DNA of 64,000 nucleotides from Edaphochlamys debaryana. Its lineage: Eukaryota > Chlorophyta > Chlorophyceae > Chlamydomonadales. This document shows positions 1 to 9,900 of the stretch, piece by piece. A program made the translations under genes and the position numbers. The DNA is taken from NCBI GenBank assembly GCA_016858145.1, contig JAEHOE010000080.1:536565-600564 (forward strand), given 5' to 3'. Within the stretch, counting starts at the first letter, position 1; the number at the start of each line of letters is the position of its first letter. The notes beneath the pieces are model-generated. The model was given only the letters and a program-made list of their open reading frames with translations, had not been told where the DNA came from and did no database searches.

Positions 1-125
1 GGGCGCACAATCACATGCACCCTCCAGAAGATTGTAAGAAAAGATGTCCGTCTCCAATCCGCTACTGCCCACACGCCACCCGCTACACCTCTCCCTCTGC
101 CGCCGCCGCCGCTGCTTTTGGGCGC

Positions 126-233
126 TCAGCCCGGGTCCACGGCCGGCGGCCGCTCAAGCGCAGCCGGCCGGCTGAAGCCCAGCAGCTTCAGCAGGAGGAT
201 GCGGATCACGTTGGCAGCGGAGACGTCGCGGTT
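126..233 (-). CDS. 3' terminal exon, possible TnpB/Fanzor-type (RuvC-III) protein, partial
   Basis: A C-rich acceptor (AG at 234-235) is followed by 36 in-frame codons ending in TGA at 126-128. The exon begins with Asn-Arg-Asp and reads NRDVSAANVIRILLLKLLGF, then a Pro-rich tail. The pattern RD-x-(N/S)-A-A-x-x-I resembles the last RuvC motif (RDxNAAxNI) of TnpB/IS605 OrfB and eukaryotic Fanzor nucleases, where this Asp is catalytic; here Ser replaces the usual Asn. I found no upstream exon with the expected zinc ribbon or RuvC-I/II motifs between 234 and 950, so the gene is either a 3' fragment or has distant exons. The family call is inference from one short motif. An ordinary hypothetical protein is a real alternative. 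Confidence 0.35.
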   Translation of the reverse strand, partial: NRDVSAANVIRILLLKLLGFSRPAALERPPAVDPG

Positions 234-438
234 CTGAGGGGGCGTGGGAAGGGGTGCGGGTCAGTCCAGCCAAGTCTACCCAACCAGCCCTCCGCCACAC
301 CAACGCCGCCAAGCCCCAACGGACCGTCCCCCATCCACCCACCCACCCATCATCCCATGATGCGATTCCCATCCCCAGGCCCGCAGCACTGCGCGCAGCA
401 CAGCGCACCTTCATCACTATCCTCCTCGACCATCGTGA

Positions 439-476
439 CTGGTCCGGGCGCCTCGCAAGGCTAGCGCCCGGACCAG
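439..476. repeat. Perfect 13-bp inverted repeat (hairpin)
   Basis: CTGGTCCGGGCGC at 439-451 is followed after a 12-nt spacer by its exact reverse complement at 464-476. Transcribed on either strand, this would fold into a very stable hairpin. It lies upstream (minus-strand sense) of the 126-233 exon, possibly in its intron. Function unknown. Confidence 0.8.
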
Positions 477-787
477 GCGAGGCGGCACTAGCCGCGAGCG
501 CTGGGACCAGCGACAGGACAGAGCCAGCACCAGGCACGTTTTGGTGAACAGAAGCAGAGTTTGAGGCTAGCAGCGGAGCAGGTAGAGTGCCTGGTCTAGA
601 CTGGGGGCCTGATACTGGTCTGGTCGATCTCAGCCAGCGCAGGGTCGATAACTTTCCCCGCTCTTAATCACAAGCAAAAGGGATAAGGAAACTCAAGCTT
701 GACACCGCGGGCTAGGCGGGCTAGGCGTGAATCGCATGTTCATGCGTGACACAGGCACACACGCACGCCAAAACGGGGTAATCCCAG

Positions 788-846
788 GGCCTCCAGGGGG
801 ATCGAACCCCGCACGCAGGCGTGCCCCGCCAGCTCGGGTGGAGGCC
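788..846 (-). other. tRNA-like fold lacking a D arm
   Basis: Read on the minus strand, a perfect 7-bp stem (GGCCTCC with GGAGGCC) closes the 59-nt element. Inside are a 6-bp hairpin (GCACGC with GCGTGC) and a T-arm-like hairpin, GGGGTTCGATCCCC, whose loop sequence is typical of tRNA. At 59 nt it is too short for a normal cloverleaf. It may be a decayed tRNA, a tRNA-derived element, or chance in GC-rich DNA. Confidence 0.35.
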
Positions 847-956
847 AGACTGACAGACACATCCCCCCAAACACGCGGACGGCACGGCACTGGCCCCACA
901 ACGGCACTGGCCCCCAATTCTCAGTTCTCAGTTCTCAATACCCCTCAACGCCCCCC

Positions 957-1385
957 TCACAGGTGGAGGGAGGGCAGGTCAGGCTCAGGCGCCAGCACAC
1001 GCCCACGCCCACGGAGGTGCGCCTTCACCTCCTCAATGCTCCCAACCTTCTCCAGCCAGGACAGCAGCCGCCGCTTGCCGAAGTCCACGTGCCACGCAGC
1101 CACCTCCTCCGGCTGCTCAGTCTTCTGGTCGGAAGCCATCGCGGCCACGCGAGCCGCCTCGCCCTCGGCGTGCTTACGCCGGTGCTCAGTCTTCTGGCTA
1201 GGCGTCATCTGTGAGCGCCGCTTGCTCTGGCGTTTGCGGGCGCTGCGCCGGCGCTTCTCGCCATCCTCGCTATCCTCGCTATTCTCGCTGTCACGCTTGC
1301 GTTTCTGTGTTGTTGCACGCACCGAAGTGCTCGTGGACACGGAGCGTGACGCAGCGTCACGCCCCGAGCGTCGGAGCATCGGCAT
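957..1385 (-). CDS. Small basic hypothetical protein
   Basis: Single-exon reading frame of 142 codons, ATG at 1385, stop TGA at 957-959. Composition changes along the protein. Residues about 10-60 are Ser/Arg/Lys/Glu-rich with nuclear-localisation-like basic clusters (QKRKRD, EKRRRSARKRQSKRR). Residues 60-100 are helical and charged. The tail (about 95-130) looks globular: WHVDFGKRRLLSWLEKVGSI. The charged bias with a Trp-containing end is not what random GC-rich DNA gives, so I think it is coding, but I recognise no family. It could be an exon of a larger gene or of a mobile element. A short hairpin (1440-1473) lies 55 bp upstream of the start. Confidence 0.4.
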   Translation of the reverse strand: MPMLRRSGRDAASRSVSTSTSVRATTQKRKRDSENSEDSEDGEKRRRSARKRQSKRRSQMTPSQKTEHRRKHAEGEAARVAAMASDQKTEQPEEVAAWHVDFGKRRLLSWLEKVGSIEEVKAHLRGRGRVLAPEPDLPSLHL

Positions 1386-1599
1386 GGACGCAGCATGGCG
1401 CCATGCATGCGCAATCCTGGGTGCTGCTGCGCTCGCTGCCTGCGACCCTTTCTTTTTAAAAAAAGGGTCGCAGGGCCCCTACTCGCAAGACCGCGACAAC
1501 GAAGACGACCTGAAACCTTACAACAGCCAATTTGCCTGTGCACAGCCTCCTCAGGACAAGTCCTCTTAAGTCTTGACCGACTAGCATCAATTAGCACCG
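1386..1599. repeat. Left boundary of duplication unit, with 12-bp inverted repeat
   Basis: From 1384 the sequence matches 4588 onward and begins the left copy of the approximately 3-kb duplication. At 1440-1451 and 1462-1473 a perfect 12-bp inverted repeat (CTGCGACCCTTT and its complement) flanks a 10-nt T/A-rich spacer. The right copy at about 4630 keeps only one arm, so the palindrome arose in the left copy or collapsed in the right. Confidence 0.65.
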
Positions 1600-2838
1600 A
1601 TGCAGATCATCAACCCGTCGCACCTCCGGTCGCACCGCCTTTGCAGCGCGCACCGGCGTGGCAGCGGGCTCCGCCGTGGACACCTGTGCAACGCGTCCAC
1701 GACATCGCCGGCTCCCGCGCCGGGCCCCGAGCCAACGCCCGCGTCACGGGCCTCTGGCCCCTCGTCTTCGGGCAACCAGGTGGCGATAGTGATGTCGACA
1801 GTCCACATGGGCCTCACCTGTGTCCAGGGGGCCGTGATGTTCAACATGAACAACAACATGAACAAGGCGGCTGAAGATACGAGCCGCAAGCTCGATAAGC
1901 TGGCTGACCATACGAGCCGCAAGCTCGAGAAACTCACTGACAAGGTCGACGCCCTGGTCGAGGCAGTGGCCGCGATGCGGGGCACGCGCATCCTGCAGGT
2001 AGGAGGGGAGGGAAATGTGGGGAGGGGAACACGTGTGGAGGGCAGTGCATGGGCAGGGGAGTAAGTGGTACTTGAGAAACTTGGGGCCGAAGACCTCACC
2101 TCTCTTTCGCCCGCGCCTCGTCCCGGACCTGTGTGCAGACTGGGCTCAACCACTGAGACCGCGCTCTTCCTCCAATCGTGATGGGTGGGTTAGGGACGGG
2201 GTTGGCGGAGGGAAGGGCACGTGCTGACTGGCTGTCTAGCGACGCGGGGCACGTCGGGCTCGCCTTAGGCGGGGCGCAGGGCGACGCGGACAGAGAGGGG
2301 TTCCTTGAGCTGGGTCACTTGTGTCGGCGTCGTGGACATACAAGGGGCGCCCCCATCAATGGGCGCACCAATCTGGCACTGGCACATGTCGCCGGCATGT
2401 TGGAGTGTGGTCGATGCGTTTCCCTGTTCTCAGTTGCAAGCGATTAGAGAAATGTATACGGTTATCTATCAACATTGCGCCCGGTCTGAGCACAAGTGGG
2501 GAGGCTGAACGCCCAAACATGTCACAGATCCTGTCACAGCGGGGTCCATAACCTGCCCTGCCCTGGGGTGAGGGTGAGGCGGGGGTGGAGTGGGCAGGGC
2601 TGCTTCTGCGTGAAAGCGGTGACTACCCAGCCCCGCTCTTGATCCCCACCACAACCCCCACCCAAAACCCCCTCCCCCTCCTCCCTCCACCCCCCAGAGG
2701 GCCCTAACCTTCTGCTCATGGTGGAGCTGCTGGCGGGCCCCCTGCTGGGTCCCCTGGTGGCTGACGAGCTGGAGGAGCGCAACTGGGGCGACCTGGCGGT
2801 GGCCTTCGACCCGGGCTGCTGGGAGAGCTGGCTGATGG
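1600..2838 (+). CDS. Coiled-coil hypothetical protein, copy 1, partial model
   Basis: Exon 1 is 1600-1998 (133 codons from ATG, donor CAG/GTAGG, phase 0). Exon 2 is 2700-2838 (AG/GGC acceptor; donor ATGG/GTACAT, phase 1). The N-terminal 75 residues are Pro/Ala/Ser-rich and low-complexity. The end of exon 1 is a charged amphipathic helix (SRKLDKLADHTSRKLEKLTD) predicted to form a coiled coil. Exon 2 reads LLMVELLAGPLLGPLVADEL and then a Trp-containing segment. Both exons are conserved in copy 2 at 4774-5997, which supports coding. This copy repeats the SRKL(D/E)KL block, lengthening the coil. Nothing downstream continues the frame convincingly; a TGTAA (possible algal poly(A) signal) lies near 2951. 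No known family. Confidence 0.45.
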
Positions 2839-3667
2839 GTACATGTGGTGGAGACACGGGAGACGAGTTACGCGAAAAGCAAGGCCAGCAAATGCAACCA
2901 GTGCACTGGGTGCCGTGTATGGGGAGGCCGTGTATGGGGCCAAGGTAAACCTGTAACGCTGAAGTTGTTGATGTCCTGTCTCATGGGCGCCCACGTTACC
3001 TGGCCACCTCCAGCTCCTCAACCCAACCTGGGCAGCCCCACCAGCAATGCGGCTCTGCGCCAGATCATCCTCTTCTACCCTCACCAGCAGCAACCCAGCG
3101 GAGGTACTCGCCATCCCCTCAGCAGCACACGCCAGCCCTCCGCCTCAGCTCGTGAAGCACGCACCTGCACGCCGCGCCAACCTGGACTCACACCCGAAGG
3201 CCCTACCTAGGAGTCGTACCCTTGTCGTGATCTGCCCTATCTTCGTCTCGGTTCAGTCCGGCCCCCTACGCCCCGTCCTAATCTGCCGTACCAACTGCCC
3301 GCTCGTCCAGCCGAAGATCAGCGCGCTACGTAGTGCCCAAGCCCAGAGCGCTAGAGCCCGGCTGGCCTCGACAGCACCGCCGCATGCCCGCTCCCGCTGC
3401 CAGCGGCGGCTGCGCAGCACCGCTATTGGAAGCGCCCACCCCCACGGTTCCGTCAGGTCTACTTTGCTAGCAGCCCAGCCCTCAGGACAGGAGGGCCCCA
3501 CCGCCACCGCCCTGCCGCTGCAGGGGCGAGGCGGGCTCCGTCAGGCCACCTTTTCAAGCCGCTCTGCCCTCTGTGTAAGGCAGCGTTCCAGCATTGCTCC
3601 ATCCTTGTCCACACATCCAGCCCCCGACACCACGGATGCCTCCGTGCCACGTGCGTCCAGTACCCCC
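2839..3667. other. 3' region of coiled-coil copy 1, no clear gene
   Basis: This interval parallels 5998-6911 in the right copy, but the two differ by insertions and deletions. It holds a duplicated CCGTGTATGGGG motif near 2921-2940 and the TGTAA near 2951. From about 3000 both strands stay open for short stretches, with no splice pattern or composition I can defend as coding. Confidence 0.5.
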
Positions 3668-3955
3668 TCACTGCCAGCCGTACCCCCTGGACGGTGCCCC
3701 GTACTGCCCGTACCCTGCTGCCCCGCCCGGCGGCGCGCCGAAGGCCGGCCCGCCGGGCGGTGGCGGCGGCGGGAACGCCCCGCCGCCGCCCCCTACAGGC
3801 GCGCCCCGACCACTGCCGCCGCCGCCGTACGCCTGCTGCGGCGGGGCGTAGCCGCCGCCGGCGCCGTACGGCTGCCCGTACGGCGGGTATGCCGGCGGCT
3901 GGGGGTAGGCGCCGCCGCCCGCGCCGTGTGCCGCGGGTGCCCCCCCTGCTGCCGG
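3668..3955 (-). pseudogene. Detached duplicate of the SPT6 C-terminal exon
   Basis: 288 nt ending in TGA encode a 95-residue Gly/Pro/Tyr-rich tail nearly identical to the last SPT6 exon at 6912-7205 (97 residues). Both contain GAYPQPPAYPPYGQPYGAGG and finish with RGYGWQ. The acceptor AG at 3956-3957 is preserved. Differences include loss of a short Thr/Gly segment and a Trp-to-Arg change in the GSGWG motif (GSGRG here). There is no upstream SPT6 body in correct order, so this is a pseudogene fragment created by the duplication. It could still be spliced as an alternative 3' exon of SPT6, but that would need skipping over the whole coiled-coil copy 2. Confidence 0.8.
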
Positions 3956-4773
3956 CTGCGGGGTGGAGACGTACAGCGTGGTGAGGGGGCATGGGAAGGG
4001 TTCAGCAAGGGGTGTCGACATGCTCCACGCGCGCACCGCGTTAACGAGGGACGGGCAGGGCCAGCCGTACCCCGGCCAGCACCTGGCGCCAGTCCATCGG
4101 AGGAACCACCGCGCCCCCTTGCCCCTGCCCCCCGCCCCGGCCCGCGCACCCGCAAACCCCCGACCCTCGCAACCCCTCAACCCCCACCCCCAACCCCCCG
4201 CACCTGCATCCCCAGCATGCGCGCCGCCTTGTTGGAGCCCCCGCGGTTTGGCCTGGCCATGGCAGGTGTGGTCGGGCCGCCAGGGACCCCCGCAACCGGC
4301 CGCACCCCTTCTCACGCCCGCACGACTGCCAGCGCGCAGATCCGTGTCCGCCCTTACACACCGCACCCGTCGCACCAGCACCTGCTGCTCCCGCGGACGT
4401 TGGCTGGGGGGCTGGCGCGGGAGCCGGCGGTGTGGTGGAAGCGTTGCACGGGCCTCCGCCGCTGCCACGGCGGCACCGCCCGACTCCCCGCCGCCCGCGG
4501 TGCCGGCTCATCGGGCTCATCGGGCTCTCTGCCAGTCTCTAATCCAGCTAGTGGAGTTCAAGCTCCGTGACGTGGTCCGTTGTACGGCATGGACGCAGCA
4601 TGACGCCATGCATGCGCAATCCTGGGCTCTTAAAGAAAGGGTCGCAGGTCGCCTGATCGCAAGACCGCGACAACGAAGACGAACTGAAACCTTACAGCAG
4701 CCAATTTGCCTGTGCACAGCCTCCTCAGGACAAGTCCTCTTAAGTCTTGACCGACTAGCATCAATTAGCACCG
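3956..4773 (-). pseudogene. Scrambled SPT6 exon fragments and spacer
   Basis: On the minus strand, about 4202-4262 repeats the 3' end of SPT6 exon 15 (16210-16341; residues SNKAARMLGMQ and its donor). About 4375-4410 repeats part of SPT6 exon 35 (9598-9712; residues REQQVLVR). Their order along the minus strand is exon 35-like, exon 15-like, then terminal exon, whereas true SPT6 has 15, 35, terminal. The remaining sequence has no gene I can support. The right duplication copy begins at about 4588. Confidence 0.6.
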
Positions 4774-5997
4774 ATGCAGATCATCAACCCGTCGCACCTC
4801 CGGGCGCACAGCCTTTGCAGCGGGCACCGGCGTGGCAGCGGGCCCCGCCGTGGACGCCTGTGCAACGCGTCCACGACATCGCCGGCTCCCGCGCCGGGCC
4901 CCGAGCCAACGCCCGCGTCACGGGCCTCTGGCCCCTCGTCTTCGGGCAACCAGGTGATGACAGTGATGTCGACAGTCCACATGGTGCTCACCGGTGTCCA
5001 GGGGGCAGTCATGTACAACATGAACTGCAACATCAAAGAGCTAGCAAAGGATACGAGCCGCAAGTTCGAGAAGCTTACGGATAAGGTCGACGCCCTGGTC
5101 GAGGCAGTGGCCGCGATGAAGGGCACGCGCATCCTGCAGGTAGGAGGGGAGGGAAATGTGGGGAGGGGAACACGTGTGGAGGGCAGTGCATGGGCAGGGG
5201 AGTACGTGGTACTTGAGAACATCGGGGCCGAAGACCTCATCTCTCTTTCGCCCGCGCCTCGTCCCGGACCTGTGTGCAGACTGGGCTCAACCACTGAGAC
5301 CGCGCTCTTCCTCCAATCGTGATGGGTGGGTTAGGGACGGGGTTGGCGGAGGGGAGGGCACGTGCTGACTGGCTGTCTAACGACGCCCGCCGCCGCGGGG
5401 CACGTCCGGCTCCTCTTCGGCGGGGCGTAGGACGATGCGGACAGAGAGGGGTTCCTTGAGCTGGGTCACTTGTGTCGGCGTCGTGGACATACAAGGGGCG
5501 CCCCCATCAATGGGCGCACCAATCTGGCACTGGCACATGTCGCCGGCATGTTGGAGTGTGGTCGATGCGTTTCCCTGTTCTCAGTTGCAAGCGATTAGAG
5601 AAATGTATACGGTTATCTATCAACATTGCGCCCGGTCTGAGCACAAGTGGGGAGGTTGAACGCCCAAACATGTCACAGATCCTGTCGGAGCGGGGTCGAT
5701 AACTTGCCCTGCCCTGGGGTGAGGGTGAGGCGGGAGGGATGGGGGTGAGCGGGCAGGGCTGCTTCTGCGTGAAAGCGTTGACTACCCAGCCCTGCTCTTG
5801 ATCCCCACCACAACCCCCACCCAAAACCCCCTCCCCCTCCTCCCTCCACCCCCCAGAGGGCCCTAACCTTGTGCTCATGGTGGAGCTGCTGGCGGGCCCC
5901 CTGCTGGGTCCCCTGGTGGCTGACGAGCTGGAGGAGCGCAACTGGGGCGACCTGGCGGTGGCCTTCGACCCGGGCTGCTGGGAGAGCTGGCTGATGG
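4774..5997 (+). CDS. Coiled-coil hypothetical protein, copy 2, partial model
   Basis: Exon 1 is 4774-5139 (122 codons, donor CAG/GTAGG). Exon 2 is 5859-5997, same splice sites and phases as copy 1. The helical end of exon 1 reads IKELAKDTSRKFEKLTDKVD and has one fewer coil repeat than copy 1. A third candidate exon, 6140-6277 after an AG acceptor, reads AAIDERSERQMLSMYAQVRS, again strongly helical, and stops at TAA inside a TGTAA. However, exon 2 ends in phase 1 while this frame needs phase 0, so either a small exon is missing from my model or the gene is broken. Exon 2 coding sequence is almost identical between copies. Function unknown. Confidence 0.45.
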
Positions 5998-6911
5998 GTA
6001 CATGTTGAGGCTTGGGCATTACAGATCGTAGCAGGTTGTTATGTGTTGTATACACGCAATGTGTGTTTTGCATTCAGCTCGTTGGTTAAGGGACAGGGGC
6101 AGGACTTTGGGCGGGCGTGAAGGCATTCTTCGTTGACAGGTCGCGGCCATCGACGAGAGGTCTGAGAGGCAGATGCTTTCGATGTATGCGCAAGTTAGGA
6201 GTGCACAGACAGCGCTATCGACCAGCAACATTGGGCTTCATATGGGCCGTGTATTGGGAGGCCGTGTATGGGTGTAACGCTGAAGTTGTTGATGCCCTGT
6301 CTCATCGGCGCCCACGATACCTGGCCACCTCCAGCTCCTCAACCCAACCTGGGCAGCCCCACCAGCCATGCGGCTCTGCGCCAAATTGTCCGCTTCTACC
6401 CCCACCAGAAACCCAGCGGAGGTACTCGCCATCCCCTCAGCAGCACACGCCAGCCCTCCGCCTCAGCTCGTGAAGCACGCACCTGCACGCCGCGCCAACC
6501 TGGACTCACACCCGAAGGCCCTACCTAGGAGTCGTACCCTTGTCGTGATCTGCCCTATCTTCGTCTCGGTTCAGTCCGGCCCCCTACGCCCCGTCCTAAT
6601 CTGCCGTACCAAACTGCCCGCTCGTCCAGCCCAAGTTCAGCGCGCTACGGAGTGCCCAAGCCCAGAGCGCTAGAGCCCGGCCGGCGTCGACAGCACCGCC
6701 GCATGCCCGCTCCCGCTGCCAGCGGCGGCTGCGCAGAACCGCCCCACCGCCACCGCCCTGCCGCTGCAGGGGCGAGGGGGGCTCCGTCAGGTCACCTTCC
6801 ACGCCACTCTGCCCTCTGTTTTAAGGACAGCGTCCCGGCATTGCTCCAACCTTATCAACACATCCAGCCCCCGACCACGCATGGCCCCGTGCCACGTGCG
6901 TCCAGTACCCC
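5998..6911. other. Convergent interval between coiled-coil copy 2 and SPT6
   Basis: Holds the candidate third exon of the coiled-coil gene (6140-6277) with TGTAA at 6273-6277, and presumably the SPT6 3' UTR on the minus strand. A minus-strand TGTAA is at 6019-6023, about 890 nt past the SPT6 stop. No other gene supported. Confidence 0.5.
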
Positions 6912-9900
6912 TCACTGCCAGCCGTACCCCCTGGACGGTGCCCCGTACTGCCCGTACCCTGCTGCCCCGCCCGGCGGCGCGCCGAAGGCCGGCCCGCCGG
7001 GCGGTGGCGGCGGCGGGAACGCACCGCCTCCACCCCCTACAGGCGCGCCCCAGCCGCTCCCGCCGCCGCCGGTGCCGTACGCCTGCTGCGGCGGGGCGTA
7101 GCCGCCGCCGGCGCCGTACGGCTGCCCGTACGGCGGGTATGCGGGCGGCTGGGGGTAGGCGCCGCCGCCCGCGCCGTGTGCCGCGGCTGCCCCCCCTGCT
7201 GCCGGCTGCGGGGTGGAGACGTACAGCGTGGTGAGGGGGCATGGGAAGGGTTCAGCAAGGGGTGTCGACATGCTCCACGCGCGCACCGCGTTAACGAGGG
7301 ACGGGCAGGGCCAGCCGTACCCCGGCCAGCACCTGGCGCCAGTCCATCGGAGGAACCACCGCGCCCCCTTGCCTCTGCCCCCGGCCCCCCCTGCCATGCC
7401 CCAACCCAACGCCCGCACCTGCGCCGTCACGCCCGTGCGCATCTGCGGCAGGCTTTGCCCCGGGAAGGTGTAGCCCAGGTCCTTGTCGGAGCGGCCAGCG
7501 GCCTGGCGCTTGGCGCTGGGGGGCGGGGTGGGGTGGGGGAAGAGGGAGGGGAGTGGTCAGAGGTTGACGGAGCTACTGGGTCATTGCGTCACCCCCAATC
7601 CACCGCAACCACCACCACACACACCCACAAACACACCATGGGGCCACGGCACAGCACAGCCCGGCACGATGCAATCCACCTAATGCAGTCCGTCCTGCAC
7701 GGCCGCCCCCCGCGCCCCCCCCCTCCCGCCCCAGCGCTCACGGGTCCACGGGCTGCTTCTTGAACACGGCCAGCACGTGCTCGATGTCGCCGTAGGTGCG
7801 GGAGCGGAAGTAGAAGCCCTTGGGGGTGGCGTAGAAGGGCTCCTTGTGCACAGAGGTGTTGACGCAAAAGGTGATGTAGAAGGTGTGGCCCTGGGGGGGA
7901 GGGGGTGGGTGGGGGTTGGAGGAGGAGAAGGGAGGGCGGGTCTGGGGGCAGGGTTGTGGTGGAGAGGGGGTTGGTGTGTGTGTGGGCTGTGGGGGATGTG
8001 CGTGGAGCAGGGGTTGGTTGAGCGGAGGGGGGAGCCGGTGAAGCAGCATCTCGGAAGAGGGGGAGAGCGGAGGTAGGTCGACGTGGAATGGGGACGGGAT
8101 GGACGCACCGCTACGCCTCCGTGCCATAACGTTCTTTCCTGCGCGTCCTCCGCCTGCCCCTCCTATCAACCCTCCGCGCCCCTCCCTCCCTCCCTCCCCT
8201 CCCCTGCGCACCTTGTGTATGGTGAGGTAGTAGGGGTTGTACTGCGGGTTGGCCTGCTTCTCCTTGCGCACCTTGTCCTCCACCTCGGCCTGGGGGGCGT
8301 CCATGAACTTCCTGCGGTTGGCGGTTGGGAAGGGGGGGCAGCGGTTGGCGGTTGGCGGTTGGCGGTTGGGGGAGGGGCGAGTGGGGGTGGGGTTGACGGA
8401 GGGTGCCGTACGTTTGCCAGGGCCGCCGGTGGTGCGCAGTGAGGGTGACACGAGCATCCTCATCCTCCCGACCCCTCACCCTGCAAGAAGCGCCCCCCCT
8501 GCCCCCCCCCCCCACCTGTGGCTGGTCACCGCCCGGCAGTGCTCCGTCAGGGGCTCCACGAACTCCGCCAACACCTGGGGGGGGGGGTAGAGGGGAGGGA
8601 GACGGCCGTGGGTACCAGCTAATAGGGAGTTGCAGGCAGGGACAGAGCGGCGCACCATTCCCCCCTCCACCCCCACCCCCTCCCCACAAAACACACCTGG
8701 TCCAAATCCTCATACTGCACGGTCCCCAGTCCGCAGTATCCCAGGTCCAGGCTGAAGGGGGGCGCCAGCGTCAGGTGGGCGGCTGGGGGGGAGGGAGGGG
8801 GGGGAAGGGGGAGAGGGTGACAGGGGGTGAGGGGGTGAGAAGGTGTCAGATCATGTCGTGAGTCGGTGACAGAGGCAAGGCCATGCTATCCGACTGCAGT
8901 ATGGGCTCCGTGGCAGCGGTGTCTTGATGGACTTTCCCTCCCTCCTTTCCCTCCCTCCTTCCCTTCCTCCTGTGTCCCCGGCCCTGCCTGCCATTTCCTC
9001 CCTGCTGACCACTCCTCTAACCCCCCTATGTTCCCCCCCGCTCACCCCTCCCCTGCGGCTTGTCCGACTCCTGCAGCTGCACCACCATGACCGTGGGCGT
9101 GTGGCTGGTGGGGCCCTGGGGGGGGGGGGAAGGGGTTGCAAGGGGAGAGGATCGTTCGAGCGGGGATCGGGGAGATGAAAGGGTGCAGACCCAGCTGTAC
9201 CCTAGCACCCGGACCCACCCAGGGCCCACCCGGGCCCAGCGGCCAGGCCCAGCAGCCGGGCCCCGCACGCACCTGCGCCGTCTTTATGGACAGGTCCAGG
9301 ACGTTGGGGTTGGCCCGCTTGTTGGGGCGGATGATGCATGCGCCCACGGGGACCGTGGCGGCACCCAGCTGGGTGTTGGCCTCCACCTGGGGGGCGGGGG
9401 GGGGGGGGTCAGGGAAGGGGAAGGGGGGCGGTGAGTTGGGCGTTTTTGAAGCTAAGCCGAGCACTGCACACCGCAACCTGGCCCCGCATCGTCGCCATGC
9501 ACGCCCTCCCAGCTTCCGCGCCCCTGCCCTCCAGGCCCGGCCCCTCCCATCCCATCTCCCAGCTCCCGCGGCCCGTCCAAGCCCCTCCGGCCCCCACCTC
9601 CGACACGTTCTTGAAGGCCGGGTGCCGGATGGGCCGCACCAGCACCTGCTGCTCGCGCGGGCGGTGCTCCTCGGCGCGGCGCCGCGTGGAGGGGTCGGAC
9701 TTCTCCTTGGGGCTGGGGGGGGGGAGGGGGGAGAGAGGAGGGGCCGGGGGAGCATGGGGTTGGCGGCAGTGAGTTTTCAAGCGCCCCACCCCCCTCTAGG
9801 CTAAACCGGCTCAACCGGTATGGTCCAGGGCCTCGAACCGGGCTGACGAGGGACCGGGCCCAAGCCCCGCACCCTTGACCCCCCCAACACTTCCCCCCTC

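Larger units (their letters stand above)
234..956. other. Non-coding interval with two inverted-repeat structures
   Basis: No supportable gene in this stretch; the open frames are short GC-rich artefacts. It holds a perfect 13-bp inverted repeat (439-451 with 464-476) and a tRNA-like fold at 788-846, both listed separately. Short direct repeats of the type GGCACTGGCCC and TTCTCAG occur at about 885-940. Confidence 0.6.
1384..4560 (+). repeat. Left copy of approximately 3-kb tandem duplication
   Basis: Matches 4588-7385 over most of its length with scattered substitutions and indels. It contains coiled-coil gene copy 1 (plus) and a displaced duplicate of the SPT6 terminal exon (minus). Similarity ends near 4125 (right copy 7385). 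From there the right copy continues as intact SPT6, while the left copy continues into unrelated sequence with two other SPT6-like exon fragments. The left copy is therefore the derived one. Confidence 0.8.
4588..7385 (+). repeat. Right copy of approximately 3-kb tandem duplication
   Basis: Counterpart of 1384-4125. It carries coiled-coil gene copy 2 on plus and the genuine SPT6 3' end on minus, tail to tail. It contains a unique segment at about 6005-6240 that the left copy lacks and that holds a possible extra coiled-coil exon. Confidence 0.8.

Noticed and set aside
3047..4570. 507-codon plus-strand open frame
   Set aside because: Low-complexity Arg/Pro/Ala translation antisense to the SPT6 terminal-exon duplicate; explained by GC-rich, stop-poor DNA.
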